Positions 25,962 through 34,621 of a stretch of 64,000 nucleotides of DNA are shown here, piece after piece. The DNA is taken from assembly GCA_050955105.1 (NCBI GenBank), contig JBPBQZ010000085.1, positions 1 through 64,000 on the forward strand. The letters are read 5' to 3'. Position 1 is the first letter of the stretch; each line of letters opens with the position of its first letter. The notes beneath the pieces are model-generated. The model was not told the DNA's origin. It worked only from the letters and a program-made list of their open reading frames with translations, and searched no databases. Position numbers and translations under genes: made by a program. This DNA is from JBPBQZ01 sp050955105. GTDB taxonomy: Bacteria; Pseudomonadota; Gammaproteobacteria; Burkholderiales; Burkholderiaceae.

Positions 25962-27149
25962 ATGCCGCTGCCCGCCGCAGAGAACTCAGCCGAGTTCGAA
26001 CCCGCGAATCTTTCCAACTGGCGCACCGCACCGTTCAGCCGCTGGGCTTTTCAACATGTGGACGAGATCGTCCCATCGGCTGTCATCGCAAACGGCGCGG
26101 GAGCTGTGCTACCACTGCCAAGCGCGGCAAGTTCACCAAGCGCGTTGCAAGATTTCGAGATTAACGAGACGGACGGCTCGCCGCTTGCGCTGCAACAATT
26201 CCTGCGCACCACCCGTACCGATGGTTTCATCGTGTTGCACGACGATCGCATCGTCTACGAGTTTTACGATAATGGTATGAGTGCCGCCACGCCGCATATC
26301 CTGATGTCGGCGACGAAATCGGTGGTCGGGCTGATCGTCGGCATCCTTCATGGCGACGGCGTCGTCGATGTCGAGGCGCAGGTATCGCATTACCTGCCTG
26401 AAGTTGCCCACACTGCCTATCAGGGCGCGACTGTACGGCATCTTCTCGATATGCGCAGCGGCGTGGTATTCGACGCCGCGCAACTTGCCGCCTATAGCGA
26501 TGCAAGCGGCTGGGATCCGCTATCCCCGGGCGCGCTCGTCACCGATTTGCATAGCTTCTTCAGCCAAAGCGGTGCCGCCGCGGCGACTCACGGTGGGCCT
26601 TTTCGATATATTTCAGCCAACACCGATCTACTCGGCTGGGTGATTGAACGCGCCAGCGGCCAGTCTTTTGCAGCGTTGGCTGCGAATCTGCTCTGGCAAC
26701 CGATGGGCGCCGAGCATCGCGCCTACATTACTCTGGATCGTGCGGGTGCGCCGCGCAGTACCGGCGGCATGGGGGCCACGCTGCGAGACTTGGCGCGCAT
26801 CGGACAGTTGGTGCTGCATGATGGCCAGCGTGGCGCCACGCCCGTCGTACCCGCTGCATGGCTCGACGATATCTCGAAAAATGGCGATCGGCAGGCGTGG
26901 CAGACGGGCGAGTTCGCGCATAGCTTCGGCGGTATGAAATTGCGCTACCGCAGTGGCTGGTACGTCGACGACGCTGAACCGCAAATCCTGTTTGCTATGG
27001 GCGTCCACGGCCAGAATCTGTTTGTCGATAGGGTCAACCGCATCGTTATCGCGAAGCTGTCGTCGCTGGTTACGCCGATCGACTATCGCGCCGTGGCATT
27101 GGCGCACCAGGCAGTACGACAAGTAGCGCGCTGCCTGATCCATCAATGA
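25962..27149 (+). CDS. Serine hydrolase of the beta-lactamase/NylB family
   Basis: 395 residues, beta-lactamase class C fold. The nucleophile motif SxxK is SATKS (in ILMSATKSVVGLIVG), the tyrosine motif lies in FRYISANTDLLGWV, and a late HGQN segment corresponds to the third motif. No secretion signal is evident. The arrangement resembles 6-aminohexanoate-dimer hydrolase (NylB) and related cytoplasmic esterases/amidases. Its position after two amide-sensing regulators suggests an amide or ester substrate, but this is inference. AGGA lies upstream of the ATG. Confidence 0.82.
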   Translation: MPLPAAENSAEFEPANLSNWRTAPFSRWAFQHVDEIVPSAVIANGAGAVLPLPSAASSPSALQDFEINETDGSPLALQQFLRTTRTDGFIVLHDDRIVYEFYDNGMSAATPHILMSATKSVVGLIVGILHGDGVVDVEAQVSHYLPEVAHTAYQGATVRHLLDMRSGVVFDAAQLAAYSDASGWDPLSPGALVTDLHSFFSQSGAAAATHGGPFRYISANTDLLGWVIERASGQSFAALAANLLWQPMGAEHRAYITLDRAGAPRSTGGMGATLRDLARIGQLVLHDGQRGATPVVPAAWLDDISKNGDRQAWQTGEFAHSFGGMKLRYRSGWYVDDAEPQILFAMGVHGQNLFVDRVNRIVIAKLSSLVTPIDYRAVALAHQAVRQVARCLIHQ

Positions 27150-27213
27150 TGAACGGCTGCGTCCCCGCCGCCGGCCAACAGCGCCGGGGCGATTCGCCTT
27201 ATCGGAGCATGTT

Positions 27214-27663
27214 ATGAGCGACCCCTATTCGCTGCAGCGTTTCATCGACGCACAAGACCCCTTGTATGAGCAGGTGCAGGATGAATTGCGTGCCGGCGCC
27301 AAGCGCAGTCATTGGATGTGGTTCATGTTCCCGCAAATAAAGGGCTTGGGGCACAGCATGATGGCGCAGCGCTTTGCGGTGTCCTCACTGGCCGAGGCGG
27401 TGGCCTATCTCGAACATCCGCTATTGGGCGCTCGGCTAAGAGAGCTGACTCGATTGGTGAATGAAGTCGAAGGTAAATCGATCGAGAGCATCTTCGGATA
27501 TCCCGATTACGTGAAATTCCAGTCGTCGATGACGCTGTTCGCACGCGCCACGACGGACAACGCGACCTTTACCGAAGCGTTACGTAAATACTTCGATGGC
27601 GCGCCCGACCCCCAGACGCTGGCCCGCTCTAAGCCGTCTCGAAAAGCATCGGCAAGCGGGTGA
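27214..27663 (+). CDS. DUF1810 family protein
   Basis: 149 residues. The family is recognised from SLQRFIDAQDPLYEQV, GAKRSHWMWFMFPQIKGLG, VAYLEHPLLGARLRELT and SIFGYPDYVKFQSSMTLFA. DUF1810 proteins are small, soluble and of poorly known function. GGAG lies 9 nt before the ATG. It is convergent with the alcohol dehydrogenase gene 36 bp away. Confidence 0.9.
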   Translation: MSDPYSLQRFIDAQDPLYEQVQDELRAGAKRSHWMWFMFPQIKGLGHSMMAQRFAVSSLAEAVAYLEHPLLGARLRELTRLVNEVEGKSIESIFGYPDYVKFQSSMTLFARATTDNATFTEALRKYFDGAPDPQTLARSKPSRKASASG

Positions 27664-27699
27664 CCAGGCGTCTACTGCCCACCTGCCTGCTGTCGAGAA

Positions 27700-28878
27700 T
27701 CATCCACGCGCCAGTTGCAATATCTCCAACATATCTTGCGGACCGCGCACCGGGCGCGGATTGGTGCGTCCCCAGAAATCGTTGAACGCCAGATCGGCCA
27801 CGCGGTCGAGCTGATCGTCGCGCACGTCGACCTCGGCTAGCGTACGCGGCAAGCCGAGCGAGCGAATCAGACGATCGAGGGTTCGATAGGCGGGCTGCGC
27901 CGGTTCGCCCAGGCACGCGGCGATACGCCGTTGTCGGTCGGGCACCACGTCGGCATTCCATTGCTGCACATAGGGCGCCATGACGCAAGAGGTGTAGCCG
28001 TGCGGCACCTTGCAGAAGCTGCCGAGCGCGTGGCCGATTGCATGGCTAGCGCCCATCGGCACACCGCCGATGATCGGCAAAATCGACATCCATGCACCCG
28101 TCTGACATTTGAGACGCGCGTCGAGATTGCCTGGGTCGGCCTTTACGCCAGAGAGCCCTTCATTGAGCAGCCGCAGGCCATTGTCGGCTAGTCCATCGGC
28201 GAAATCGTTCGAGCGCAGCGAGGCCAGCGTCTCGACCGCGTGGTCGACGGCGCGCATGCCGGTCGACAACCATAGCCACTCGGGCGTATGTACGGTAATG
28301 GCCGGATCGAGCACGATACACGCCGGCGTCATTTTGATATGACGGAAGCTCTGCTTATGTCCAAGCGCTTCGTCGGTGGACGCGCCTTGTGGATTGAATT
28401 CGCCGGCGGACAGCGTCGTCGGTACACACACTATGCGAATATCCGGGCCTTTTTCAGGACCGGGCACCGGGCGACCCTCGGCGTCGCGCTGCAAACGCAA
28501 GGCGTTCAGGTCGTCGACCGAGCGGACGTCGTGCGCCAGGCACAGCGCGAGAATCTTGCCTGCGTCCGATACCGAACCGCCGCCGACGGTGACGATCAAG
28601 TCAGCGTCGACTTCACGCGCATGCTGCACGGCAGCCAGCAAGTCGCTCTTCGGCACATGCGGACGGATGCCATGATGCGTGGCCGCGTGCCGCGCGCCCA
28701 GTGCCTGACGGATTCTCTCGATCTCGTCGGTCTTGGTATTCAAATGCGTGCTTACCAGCAGAAACACGCGCTTTGCCGCCTGTCTTTCCGCCTCGGCGAG
28801 TACCGCCGAGGCCGCCGGCGCGCCGAGGCTGACTCGCTCGACCGCGCTTCCCAGAACTTCCTTGGCCTCGACCGCCAT
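27700..28878 (-). CDS. Iron-containing alcohol dehydrogenase (maleylacetate reductase-like)
   Basis: 392 residues, group III alcohol dehydrogenase fold. The nucleotide-binding GGGSVSDAGK and the metal ligands in AVDHAVETL, GASHAIGHALG and VPHGYTSCV are intact. The VPTTLSAGEF segment replaces the usual TGSE motif and points to the maleylacetate-reductase-like branch. The reaction is NAD(P)H-linked interconversion of an alcohol and a carbonyl, or reduction of a C=C in a keto acid. It is translated 24 bp after a solute-binding protein gene, with AGGAGAGG before the ATG, so the two form an operon behind a GntR-like operator. Confidence 0.85.
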   Translation of the reverse strand: MAVEAKEVLGSAVERVSLGAPAASAVLAEAERQAAKRVFLLVSTHLNTKTDEIERIRQALGARHAATHHGIRPHVPKSDLLAAVQHAREVDADLIVTVGGGSVSDAGKILALCLAHDVRSVDDLNALRLQRDAEGRPVPGPEKGPDIRIVCVPTTLSAGEFNPQGASTDEALGHKQSFRHIKMTPACIVLDPAITVHTPEWLWLSTGMRAVDHAVETLASLRSNDFADGLADNGLRLLNEGLSGVKADPGNLDARLKCQTGAWMSILPIIGGVPMGASHAIGHALGSFCKVPHGYTSCVMAPYVQQWNADVVPDRQRRIAACLGEPAQPAYRTLDRLIRSLGLPRTLAEVDVRDDQLDRVADLAFNDFWGRTNPRPVRGPQDMLEILQLARG

Positions 28879-28902
28879 GGCGCCTCTCCTATTTCTGTGT
28901 AT

Positions 28903-30156
28903 TTATAGTCCGGCCATCTTGCAGCCGATCTGCGCGGGTGTACCGAAAAAAGCGTCGATGTCGGCCGCGTCCTTCGGCGCGCGATCGACCACCGTCGCCA
29001 CATCCCATTTGTCTTCGCCTGCCGGTTTCATATCGACTATATCCAGCTGATGGATGAATTGGTGATCCCAGGGCCGGTAATAGTTGGGCATCACGCCGCC
29101 ATCCAGATGCACGGTTTCAAGGCCATGTACGATGGCCGGCGGGGTAGTCGATTTGCCCTGTTCGATCGCGGCCAGCAGCATGCGCATCGACATCCAGCCC
29201 TGCCAGGCGCTGGTGGACGGCGGCACTTGATATTTGGCGCGCCACAGCTTGGTAAAGGCTTTCTCTTCGGTCGAATTGGTCGGATCGGAGTAATGCCAGG
29301 GCTTACCCATCAGGACGTTATGCTGTTCGCCCGCACCCCACAACATCGAGTCGCTGACGATCGGCGTCGACACCGTGGCGCGCATATTGTATTGACGATA
29401 TTGCTTGAGGAAATTCGGCAGCGCGCCGCCACCCAAGCCCGCGACGATGACGTCGGGATCTGCCTGGCGCATCTTGAGGATCTGGCTACTGAAATCGGTG
29501 ATCGACGTGCCGACCAGTTCGTTGCCAAGTACCGTGCCGCCGTGGGCAGTCAGATAGGCCACGCCGTTGTCGTAGATCTGCTTGCCGAATGCATAATCCG
29601 GCGACAGGAAATACCACTTCTTGCCTTTCTTGAGCATGGCCGGCTCGGTTGCCGCCATCGCCGCACTGACGGTAACGCCGGTACGAAACACATAGCGGCT
29701 GCATTGCGAGCCGGTCAGCTGTTCCGAGCCGGCGGTGACGACGATCAACGGCACCTTGGCGCGATTGGCGACTGCCGCCATCGCGAAAGCCGAACTGCTG
29801 ATGACGCCGCCCATCACCGCCACGGCCTTGTCCTGCTCGATCAGCCGCGTGGTGTTTTGACCAGCGCCTTGCGGGTCGGGCTCGTCATACCAAATAACCT
29901 TGAGCGGGCGCCCGAGCACCTCTGAATGATGCTGCTCCGCCTCGATCATCGCGCCGCGTGCACTGTCGGTGCCCGGGTCGGCCGCGTAGCCGGTTTTCGC
30001 GAGGACCAGACCGATCACTACCGGATCTTGCGACTGTGCGAGAGCGGAGATGGACGCCATGCCCAAGGTCAACGCCATCAGGATGCGCGTGATGGCGAAA
30101 GGTGGGCGCTTGTTGGCGGGCGGCAATTCAATTGAAGAGGCCAATGTTTCATGCAT
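28903..30156 (-). CDS. Orphan branched-chain-type ABC solute-binding protein 1
   Basis: 417 residues, type I periplasmic-binding fold (LivK-like). After a signal-like N-terminal hydrophobic stretch (ILMALTLGMASISALAQ) the mature protein begins QDPVVIGLVLAKTGYAADPG. It is a paralogue of the protein at 38660: both share LIWYDEP-type, TRLIEQDK, LKKGKKWYF, SAWQGWMSMRMLLAAIE and WDHQFIHQLD segments and end in GCKM plus two or three residues. No permease or ATPase genes are nearby. A perfect TGGT-N3-ACCA palindrome lies 80 nt upstream. The start at 30156 was chosen since the upstream frame is the promoter region. Confidence 0.85.
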   Translation of the reverse strand: MHETLASSIELPPANKRPPFAITRILMALTLGMASISALAQSQDPVVIGLVLAKTGYAADPGTDSARGAMIEAEQHHSEVLGRPLKVIWYDEPDPQGAGQNTTRLIEQDKAVAVMGGVISSSAFAMAAVANRAKVPLIVVTAGSEQLTGSQCSRYVFRTGVTVSAAMAATEPAMLKKGKKWYFLSPDYAFGKQIYDNGVAYLTAHGGTVLGNELVGTSITDFSSQILKMRQADPDVIVAGLGGGALPNFLKQYRQYNMRATVSTPIVSDSMLWGAGEQHNVLMGKPWHYSDPTNSTEEKAFTKLWRAKYQVPPSTSAWQGWMSMRMLLAAIEQGKSTTPPAIVHGLETVHLDGGVMPNYYRPWDHQFIHQLDIVDMKPAGEDKWDVATVVDRAPKDAADIDAFFGTPAQIGCKMAGL

Positions 30157-30234
30157 GCTGCGTGTCTCCGAGTTTTTTATAGATTTGACGAACTTCCGCT
30201 TCAACTCGACGACTATATTAAACGCAAAACTGGA

Positions 30235-30251
30235 AAATGGTACAACCATTT
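30235..30251. promoter_or_regulatory. GntR/FCD-type operator AAATGGT-ACA-ACCATTT
   Basis: This is a perfect 7+3+7 palindrome between the monooxygenase stop and the solute-binding protein start. A TATAGT -10-like box lies just downstream on the minus strand. The same core occurs at 38568, 46412 and, less perfectly, 46499. TGGT-N3-ACCA is the recognition pattern of FCD-type GntR repressors such as PdhR and FadR relatives. Confidence 0.65.
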
Positions 30252-30286
30252 GATAGGTGTACCCGAAAGCGCGAGTGCGCGACGTG

Positions 30287-31663
30287 TCAGGGCGCACGCC
30301 GCCGATAGGTCGCGCCAGTATGTTGGTCCGCTAAGTAGGGACTGCGCGCGTCGAATAGCTTCTCGCGCAAGGTGCCCTGCGGATAGTCTGTCTTGTAAAT
30401 GCCGCGCGCTTGCAGCTCCGGCACTACCAAATCGACGAAGTCGCGGAAGTCGCCGGGCAGCAGTGCATAGCTCAGGTTGAAGCCGTCGACGCCGGCTTCG
30501 TCCACCCATTGCTGCATCTCATCGGCTATTTGAGACGGCGAGCCGCAGATGATGGGCGCGCGGCTGCCGATGGCATTGTGTTCGGCCACTTCGCGCAAGG
30601 TCCAGGCACGCCCGGCATTGGCCGCGTTGAACGACTCGGCCATCGACTGCACGGCCGCGCTGATTTTTCCTTCCGGCAGGGGTTCGTCCAATGGATAGGC
30701 AGACAAGTCGATGCCCATCGTCGCCGAGAGGAAGATCAGGCTCGTTTCAACGCTGGAGTATTCGCGATAAGACGCCAATTTGGCGCGCGCTTCGGCCTCG
30801 GTCTTGCCGGCGATGACCACCGCCATCATGAAGCACTGCAAGTCATCTGCGCGCCGGCCATTGTCGATGGCGCGCTTGCGAATATCTGCAGTGACCCGTC
30901 CTACGGCTGCTTTGGTCGGGCCTGCCACGAACACACATTCCGCATGCCTGGCGGCGAACTCGCGGCCTCGCGCCGAGCCGCCCGCTTGATACAAGACCGG
31001 CGTGCGTTGTGGCGATGGTTCGATCAGGTGGATGGCCTGCAGGCGGAAGTACTTGCCGTCGTGCACGATCTTGTGCACTTTTTCGGGATGGGCATAGATG
31101 CCGGCGGCCTTGTCCTTGACGACGGCAGCATCTTCCCAGCTTTCTTCCCACAGCCGGTAGACGATTTCCATGTATTCATCGCCTACGTCATAGCGGTCGT
31201 CATGGCTTACGACCTTTTCCGCGCCGGTGGCTTTCGACGCGCTTTCCAAAAAGCCCGTCACGATATTCCAGGCAATGCGGCCGTCGGTCAGATGGTCGAG
31301 TGTCGACAAGCGGCGCGCTAGCAGATAGGGCTGTTCCTGCGAAAGACTGAAAGTGACGCCGAAGCCCAGATGCTTGGTCACCGCGGCCATCGCGGGAATG
31401 ATGAGGGCTGGGTCGTGGCGGGGCACTTGCACGCCATGGCGAATCGCGGCATCGGCATTGCCGCCGTACACATCGATCACACCTATCGCATCGGCAAGGA
31501 ATACGCCGTCGAATTTACCGCGTTCGAGCAGCCTGGCCAGATCGGTCCAGAACGCGAGCGAGCCGTGTTCGGTCGAACGGTCTTCTGGATGTCGCCACAA
31601 ACCGGGCGTTAGATGACAGGGACTGTCGGTCAGAAAAGCATTGACGCGGATTTGTTTGGGCAT
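30287..31663 (-). CDS. NtaA/SnaA/DszA-family flavin-dependent monooxygenase
   Basis: 458 residues, bacterial-luciferase-like TIM barrel. Family segments are GLWRHPEDRSTEHGSLAFW, LLERGKFDGVFLADAIG, RIAWNIVTGFLESASKATG and DRYDVGDEYMEIVYRLWEES. These enzymes use FMNH2 from a separate reductase to oxidise chelators, sulfur heterocycles or similar compounds. No flavin reductase gene is adjacent. ATG at 31663 fits the family N-terminus (MPKQIRVNAFL); the 15-residue extension does not. Confidence 0.87.
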   Translation of the reverse strand: MPKQIRVNAFLTDSPCHLTPGLWRHPEDRSTEHGSLAFWTDLARLLERGKFDGVFLADAIGVIDVYGGNADAAIRHGVQVPRHDPALIIPAMAAVTKHLGFGVTFSLSQEQPYLLARRLSTLDHLTDGRIAWNIVTGFLESASKATGAEKVVSHDDRYDVGDEYMEIVYRLWEESWEDAAVVKDKAAGIYAHPEKVHKIVHDGKYFRLQAIHLIEPSPQRTPVLYQAGGSARGREFAARHAECVFVAGPTKAAVGRVTADIRKRAIDNGRRADDLQCFMMAVVIAGKTEAEARAKLASYREYSSVETSLIFLSATMGIDLSAYPLDEPLPEGKISAAVQSMAESFNAANAGRAWTLREVAEHNAIGSRAPIICGSPSQIADEMQQWVDEAGVDGFNLSYALLPGDFRDFVDLVVPELQARGIYKTDYPQGTLREKLFDARSPYLADQHTGATYRRRAP

Positions 31664-31878
31664 GGCTTTCCCGATGAAGGCAGGAAGCCGTGGCGCACAT
31701 CGGCGCACCGCAATCGATCAAGCGATTATTTCGAGAGGGCGCGGCGATGCTTCGGCACGGTCGCTTTCCCGCTCATGCTGCGCGACCTGGTGCAGCGCGG
31801 ACGGAACCCGCATTAGCCAATATGCGCGGCAATTTGTCGATCCGAATTTACCCGGTCAGCCAGGGCCGCGAGCCGGTA

Positions 31879-32190
31879 CTAGCTGCCCATCTTGTCGCGT
31901 TGAACTTTCCCAAAATGAAGTGACGCATATAGGCCTATCACTAAGCTGCCGGCGAGCAGGCCGATGAGATTGGCGTTGAAATCGGGTAACAGCGGGTTAC
32001 GCAGCAGCATGCCGATGCCGACGATCAGGTTGAGAAATCCCCAGCCGAAATTCACCAGTGAGGAACTGTCGCCTACGCCATGTGGCTTGGCGAACGGCGT
32101 GGGGAAGGGCTTGCCTTGCAGGCCCGCCACCAGATGCGGAACGCTGTTGCATAGCAAGGCGCCGACGAAAAACAAGGCGATAAAGTGCAT
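31879..32190 (-). CDS. Small integral membrane protein
   Basis: 103 residues with about three hydrophobic segments (FIALFFVGALLCNSVPHLVAG, VNFGWGFLNLIVGIGML, LIGLLAGSLVIGLYASLHFG). The NSVPHLVAGLQGKPFPTPFA stretch is typical of a family of small uncharacterised membrane proteins often next to TetR genes. ATG at 32190 has AGTAGGAAAATC upstream. It is divergent from the TetR gene, with palindromic sites between them, so it is probably repressed by that regulator. The function is unknown. Confidence 0.75.
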   Translation of the reverse strand: MHFIALFFVGALLCNSVPHLVAGLQGKPFPTPFAKPHGVGDSSSLVNFGWGFLNLIVGIGMLLRNPLLPDFNANLIGLLAGSLVIGLYASLHFGKVQRDKMGS

Positions 32191-32321
32191 GATTTTCCTA
32201 CTCGATTTGGAAGTAACCCTGGCGTGAAGCGCGTAATCCGACGCCGATCGCCAAGCTTCACGTTGCCATGATTGGTGAAACGCGGGCTCTCGTAATCCGT
32301 CGGCTGGCGCCAAGAAGTTTT

Positions 32322-32363
32322 GAGAGGATATGCTCGCAAAAAAGATAGTAGAGGACATCCTCT
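32322..32363. promoter_or_regulatory. Paired inverted sites between membrane protein and TetR genes
   Basis: AGAGGA-CA-TCCTCT (32350-32363) is a perfect palindrome. The 9-mer TGAGAGGAT (32321-32329) recurs in inverted orientation as ATCCTCTCA at 32358-32366. Both sit in the 291-bp divergent gap and are the best candidates for TetR operators. Confidence 0.5.
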
Positions 32364-32481
32364 CATAAATCAATCTTCGCTGGAACGCTCGAGGGGGCAA
32401 ACCAGGCGGCAACGCCAAGCGGCGCTTGGCACAACAAGGGTCGATGGTTAGTATGCGAGGATTCACTTATTTCTTACTTGC

Positions 32482-33093
32482 ATGAAAGCAAAGCCACCCA
32501 TTCCGACCGTTGCCGTTGGCCAGCAGCCGAAACGTCGGCGCGGACATATCCGCGTTGCCGCGATTCTCGCGACGGGCATCGAGGTATTTACGGAAAAGGG
32601 TTACGACGCGGCCACCATGACCGAAATTGCCGCGCGCTCCGGTACCGCGATTGGCTCGCTCTATCGATTCTTTCCTTCCAAAGAGGTGTTGGCCGACGCG
32701 CTGCTGCTGCGATACGCGCAGCAGGGAATAGACGGTCTGGCGCAATTGACCGAGAGAGCAGCGGGCATGACGCCCGATCAATTGGCGACTGCGCTGGTGG
32801 ACGTTCGACTCGCTCTGCAGTCACAACGTAAATTCGCGAATGCGCTCATCGATGCTCGCGGCGGCAACGGTGTGAAGCGTCGCGAATTTCGAGATGCCAT
32901 GCGCGCGGCGCTGGCTGCCGTGCTGCGCGCCGCTTTTCCGCACCTGACCAAGCGCCACGCGGAAATCTCTGCCATCGTCGTGCTGCAGATCTTCAAGGGC
33001 ATGCCCAACGCGGGCGATGAAACGCCCGCCACGCTGCGGCTGGTGCTCGGAGAAATGCGCGAACTGATGCGCGTTTATCTTTGTTCTCTGTGA
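32482..33093 (+). CDS. TetR-family transcriptional regulator
   Basis: 203 residues. The N-terminal TetR helix-turn-helix is clear (IRVAAILATGIEVFTEKGYD, then TMTEIAARSGTAIGSLYRFF), with a helical ligand-binding C-terminal domain. A basic patch PKRRRG precedes the DNA-binding domain. It is divergent from the small membrane protein gene. Palindromic sites in between suggest autorepression and control of the neighbour. The ligand is unknown. Confidence 0.9.
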   Translation: MKAKPPIPTVAVGQQPKRRRGHIRVAAILATGIEVFTEKGYDAATMTEIAARSGTAIGSLYRFFPSKEVLADALLLRYAQQGIDGLAQLTERAAGMTPDQLATALVDVRLALQSQRKFANALIDARGGNGVKRREFRDAMRAALAAVLRAAFPHLTKRHAEISAIVVLQIFKGMPNAGDETPATLRLVLGEMRELMRVYLCSL

Positions 33094-33239
33094 AAAGCGC
33101 GCTCGCGCGGCTTGCTAGCTGATAGCTGGACCGGCGCATGCGCCTGCCGCGCGCCTTACTGCGGCGCAGCAACGGGCCGATGCGTCAGCCAGCCCCATGC
33201 TGCACCCGTTGGATTTCGCCAGCGTGATTTACACATCAC

Positions 33240-33594
33240 GAATAAAAGAGTCGGGCGGTGCTCTACATTCATGGCGGCGGCTTCATGTGGAGTTCAGCGC
33301 TGGGCCATTGCGGCATGATCAGTCGCGTCGCCGACCGCGCCGCTTGCGACACCTTGGCACTCGACTACGACGTCGCGCCGTTCAGCCATTTTCCGACGCC
33401 GGTCAACCAAGCATTTATGGGGACGCGCGGACGAACGCGAAGATCCAGAGGGTTTGACAGGCGCACTGACCGGCCGACTAGTGTCGTTGGACGACGATCT
33501 CGAGACCATCAATTTCATGCCGCGGCTGTCTGGCATCCCGATCAACATTACACGTCTTGAAGAGATCGAGGCGGGTGCTGCGGCACATACCTGA
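33240..33594 (+). pseudogene. Gene remnants: alpha/beta-hydrolase fragment plus unidentified C-terminal fragment
   Basis: At 33258 a frame reads VLYIHGGGFMWSS and then TLALDYDVAPFSHFPTPVNQ: the HGGG oxyanion-hole block and the following strand of hormone-sensitive-lipase-type esterases. It lasts only about 55 residues before losing similarity, and the catalytic Ser, Asp and His are missing. From about 33421 another frame reads EGLTGALTGRLVSLDDDLET and on to a TGA at 33592-33594, a protein-like tail I cannot identify. The 519-bp stretch 33094-33612 holds no intact gene. This looks like a decayed locus. Confidence 0.6.
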
Positions 33595-33612
33595 GCGAGG
33601 CGGGTGCGCTGT

Positions 33613-34596
33613 TCAATCGTTCACCAGTACCACCTTGCCGATATGCCCGCGCATGGTAAGGCTGCGGATGGCCTGTTTTGCCTCCGCCAGCGGATAGGCC
33701 GCCGATATCAGAGGCTTGATGCGTCCCTGCGCATACATGGCCAACATGGCTTCCAGATTGGCGCGCGCATCGGCCCACCAACCGTCGCGCCACACGTCAT
33801 AGCGCACGCCGCGAATGTCGTAGCCCTTGAGCAACGGCATATTCATCTTCAATATCGGGATACGGCCCGCAGTGAAACCGATCAACAGATAGCGCCCGAG
33901 CCAGCTCACACAACGCACGGCTTCGTCGAAGGCGTCGCCACCGACGGGATCGAAGACCACGTCGGCGCCGCGGCCGGCGGTCAAGGCCTTCACCTGCTCG
34001 CGCCAATCGGGCTGCGTATAGTCCACCGCTTCGCGCGCGCCATGCGCTTGAGCCAGTGCGCGTTTTTCAGGCGTGCTGGCCGCCGCAATCACGCGCGCAC
34101 CCATTGCATGGCCGAGCTGCACGGCAGCCAATCCCACGCCGCCGCTCGCACCGAGCACGAGCAAGGTTTCGCCCGGTTTCAGCTCGCCGCGCTGACGCAA
34201 GGCGTAGAACGAGGTGCCGTATACCGCCGGCATGGCGGCTGCCTGATCGAATGGCATCTGTGCGGGCAACTTCAGCACGCGCGCCGCGTCGAGCACCATT
34301 TCTTCCGCGAAGCCGCCAGCGCGGGCATCGGCGATACCCATCACGCGATCGCCGGTGCGCAGCTGCGTCACCTGCGCGCCGGTCTCGATTACCACGCCGC
34401 TGACTTCGCTGCCCGGCACCCATGGCAAGGCCGGTTTGACCTGATAGCGGCCCTCGACCTTCAGCGAGTCGGCGAAGCTCACACCCGCCGCGTGTACGCG
34501 GATGCGTACCTCGGTGGGCGTGGGTACGGGACAGTCGATGTCGCCGAAATCGAGTTGCTCGAGCGGCGCGAATGCGTGGCAGATGACAGCCTTCAT
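33613..34596 (-). CDS. Zinc-less MDR quinone oxidoreductase-like protein
   Basis: 327 residues, medium-chain reductase fold. The N-terminal GroES-like domain (VRIRVHAAGVSFADSLKVEG, LPWVPGSEVSGVV) is followed by a Rossmann domain with VLGASGGVGLAAVQLGHAMG. Structural and catalytic zinc cysteines are absent, as in NADPH:quinone oxidoreductases and enoyl reductases. It should use NADPH to reduce a quinone or an activated C=C bond. The start at 34596 is 25 bp after the upstream solute-binding protein gene, suggesting an operon. Confidence 0.87.
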   Translation of the reverse strand: MKAVICHAFAPLEQLDFGDIDCPVPTPTEVRIRVHAAGVSFADSLKVEGRYQVKPALPWVPGSEVSGVVIETGAQVTQLRTGDRVMGIADARAGGFAEEMVLDAARVLKLPAQMPFDQAAAMPAVYGTSFYALRQRGELKPGETLLVLGASGGVGLAAVQLGHAMGARVIAAASTPEKRALAQAHGAREAVDYTQPDWREQVKALTAGRGADVVFDPVGGDAFDEAVRCVSWLGRYLLIGFTAGRIPILKMNMPLLKGYDIRGVRYDVWRDGWWADARANLEAMLAMYAQGRIKPLISAAYPLAEAKQAIRSLTMRGHIGKVVLVND

Positions 34597-34621
34597 AAAG
34601 CTTTCTATATAGAGATGCGCG

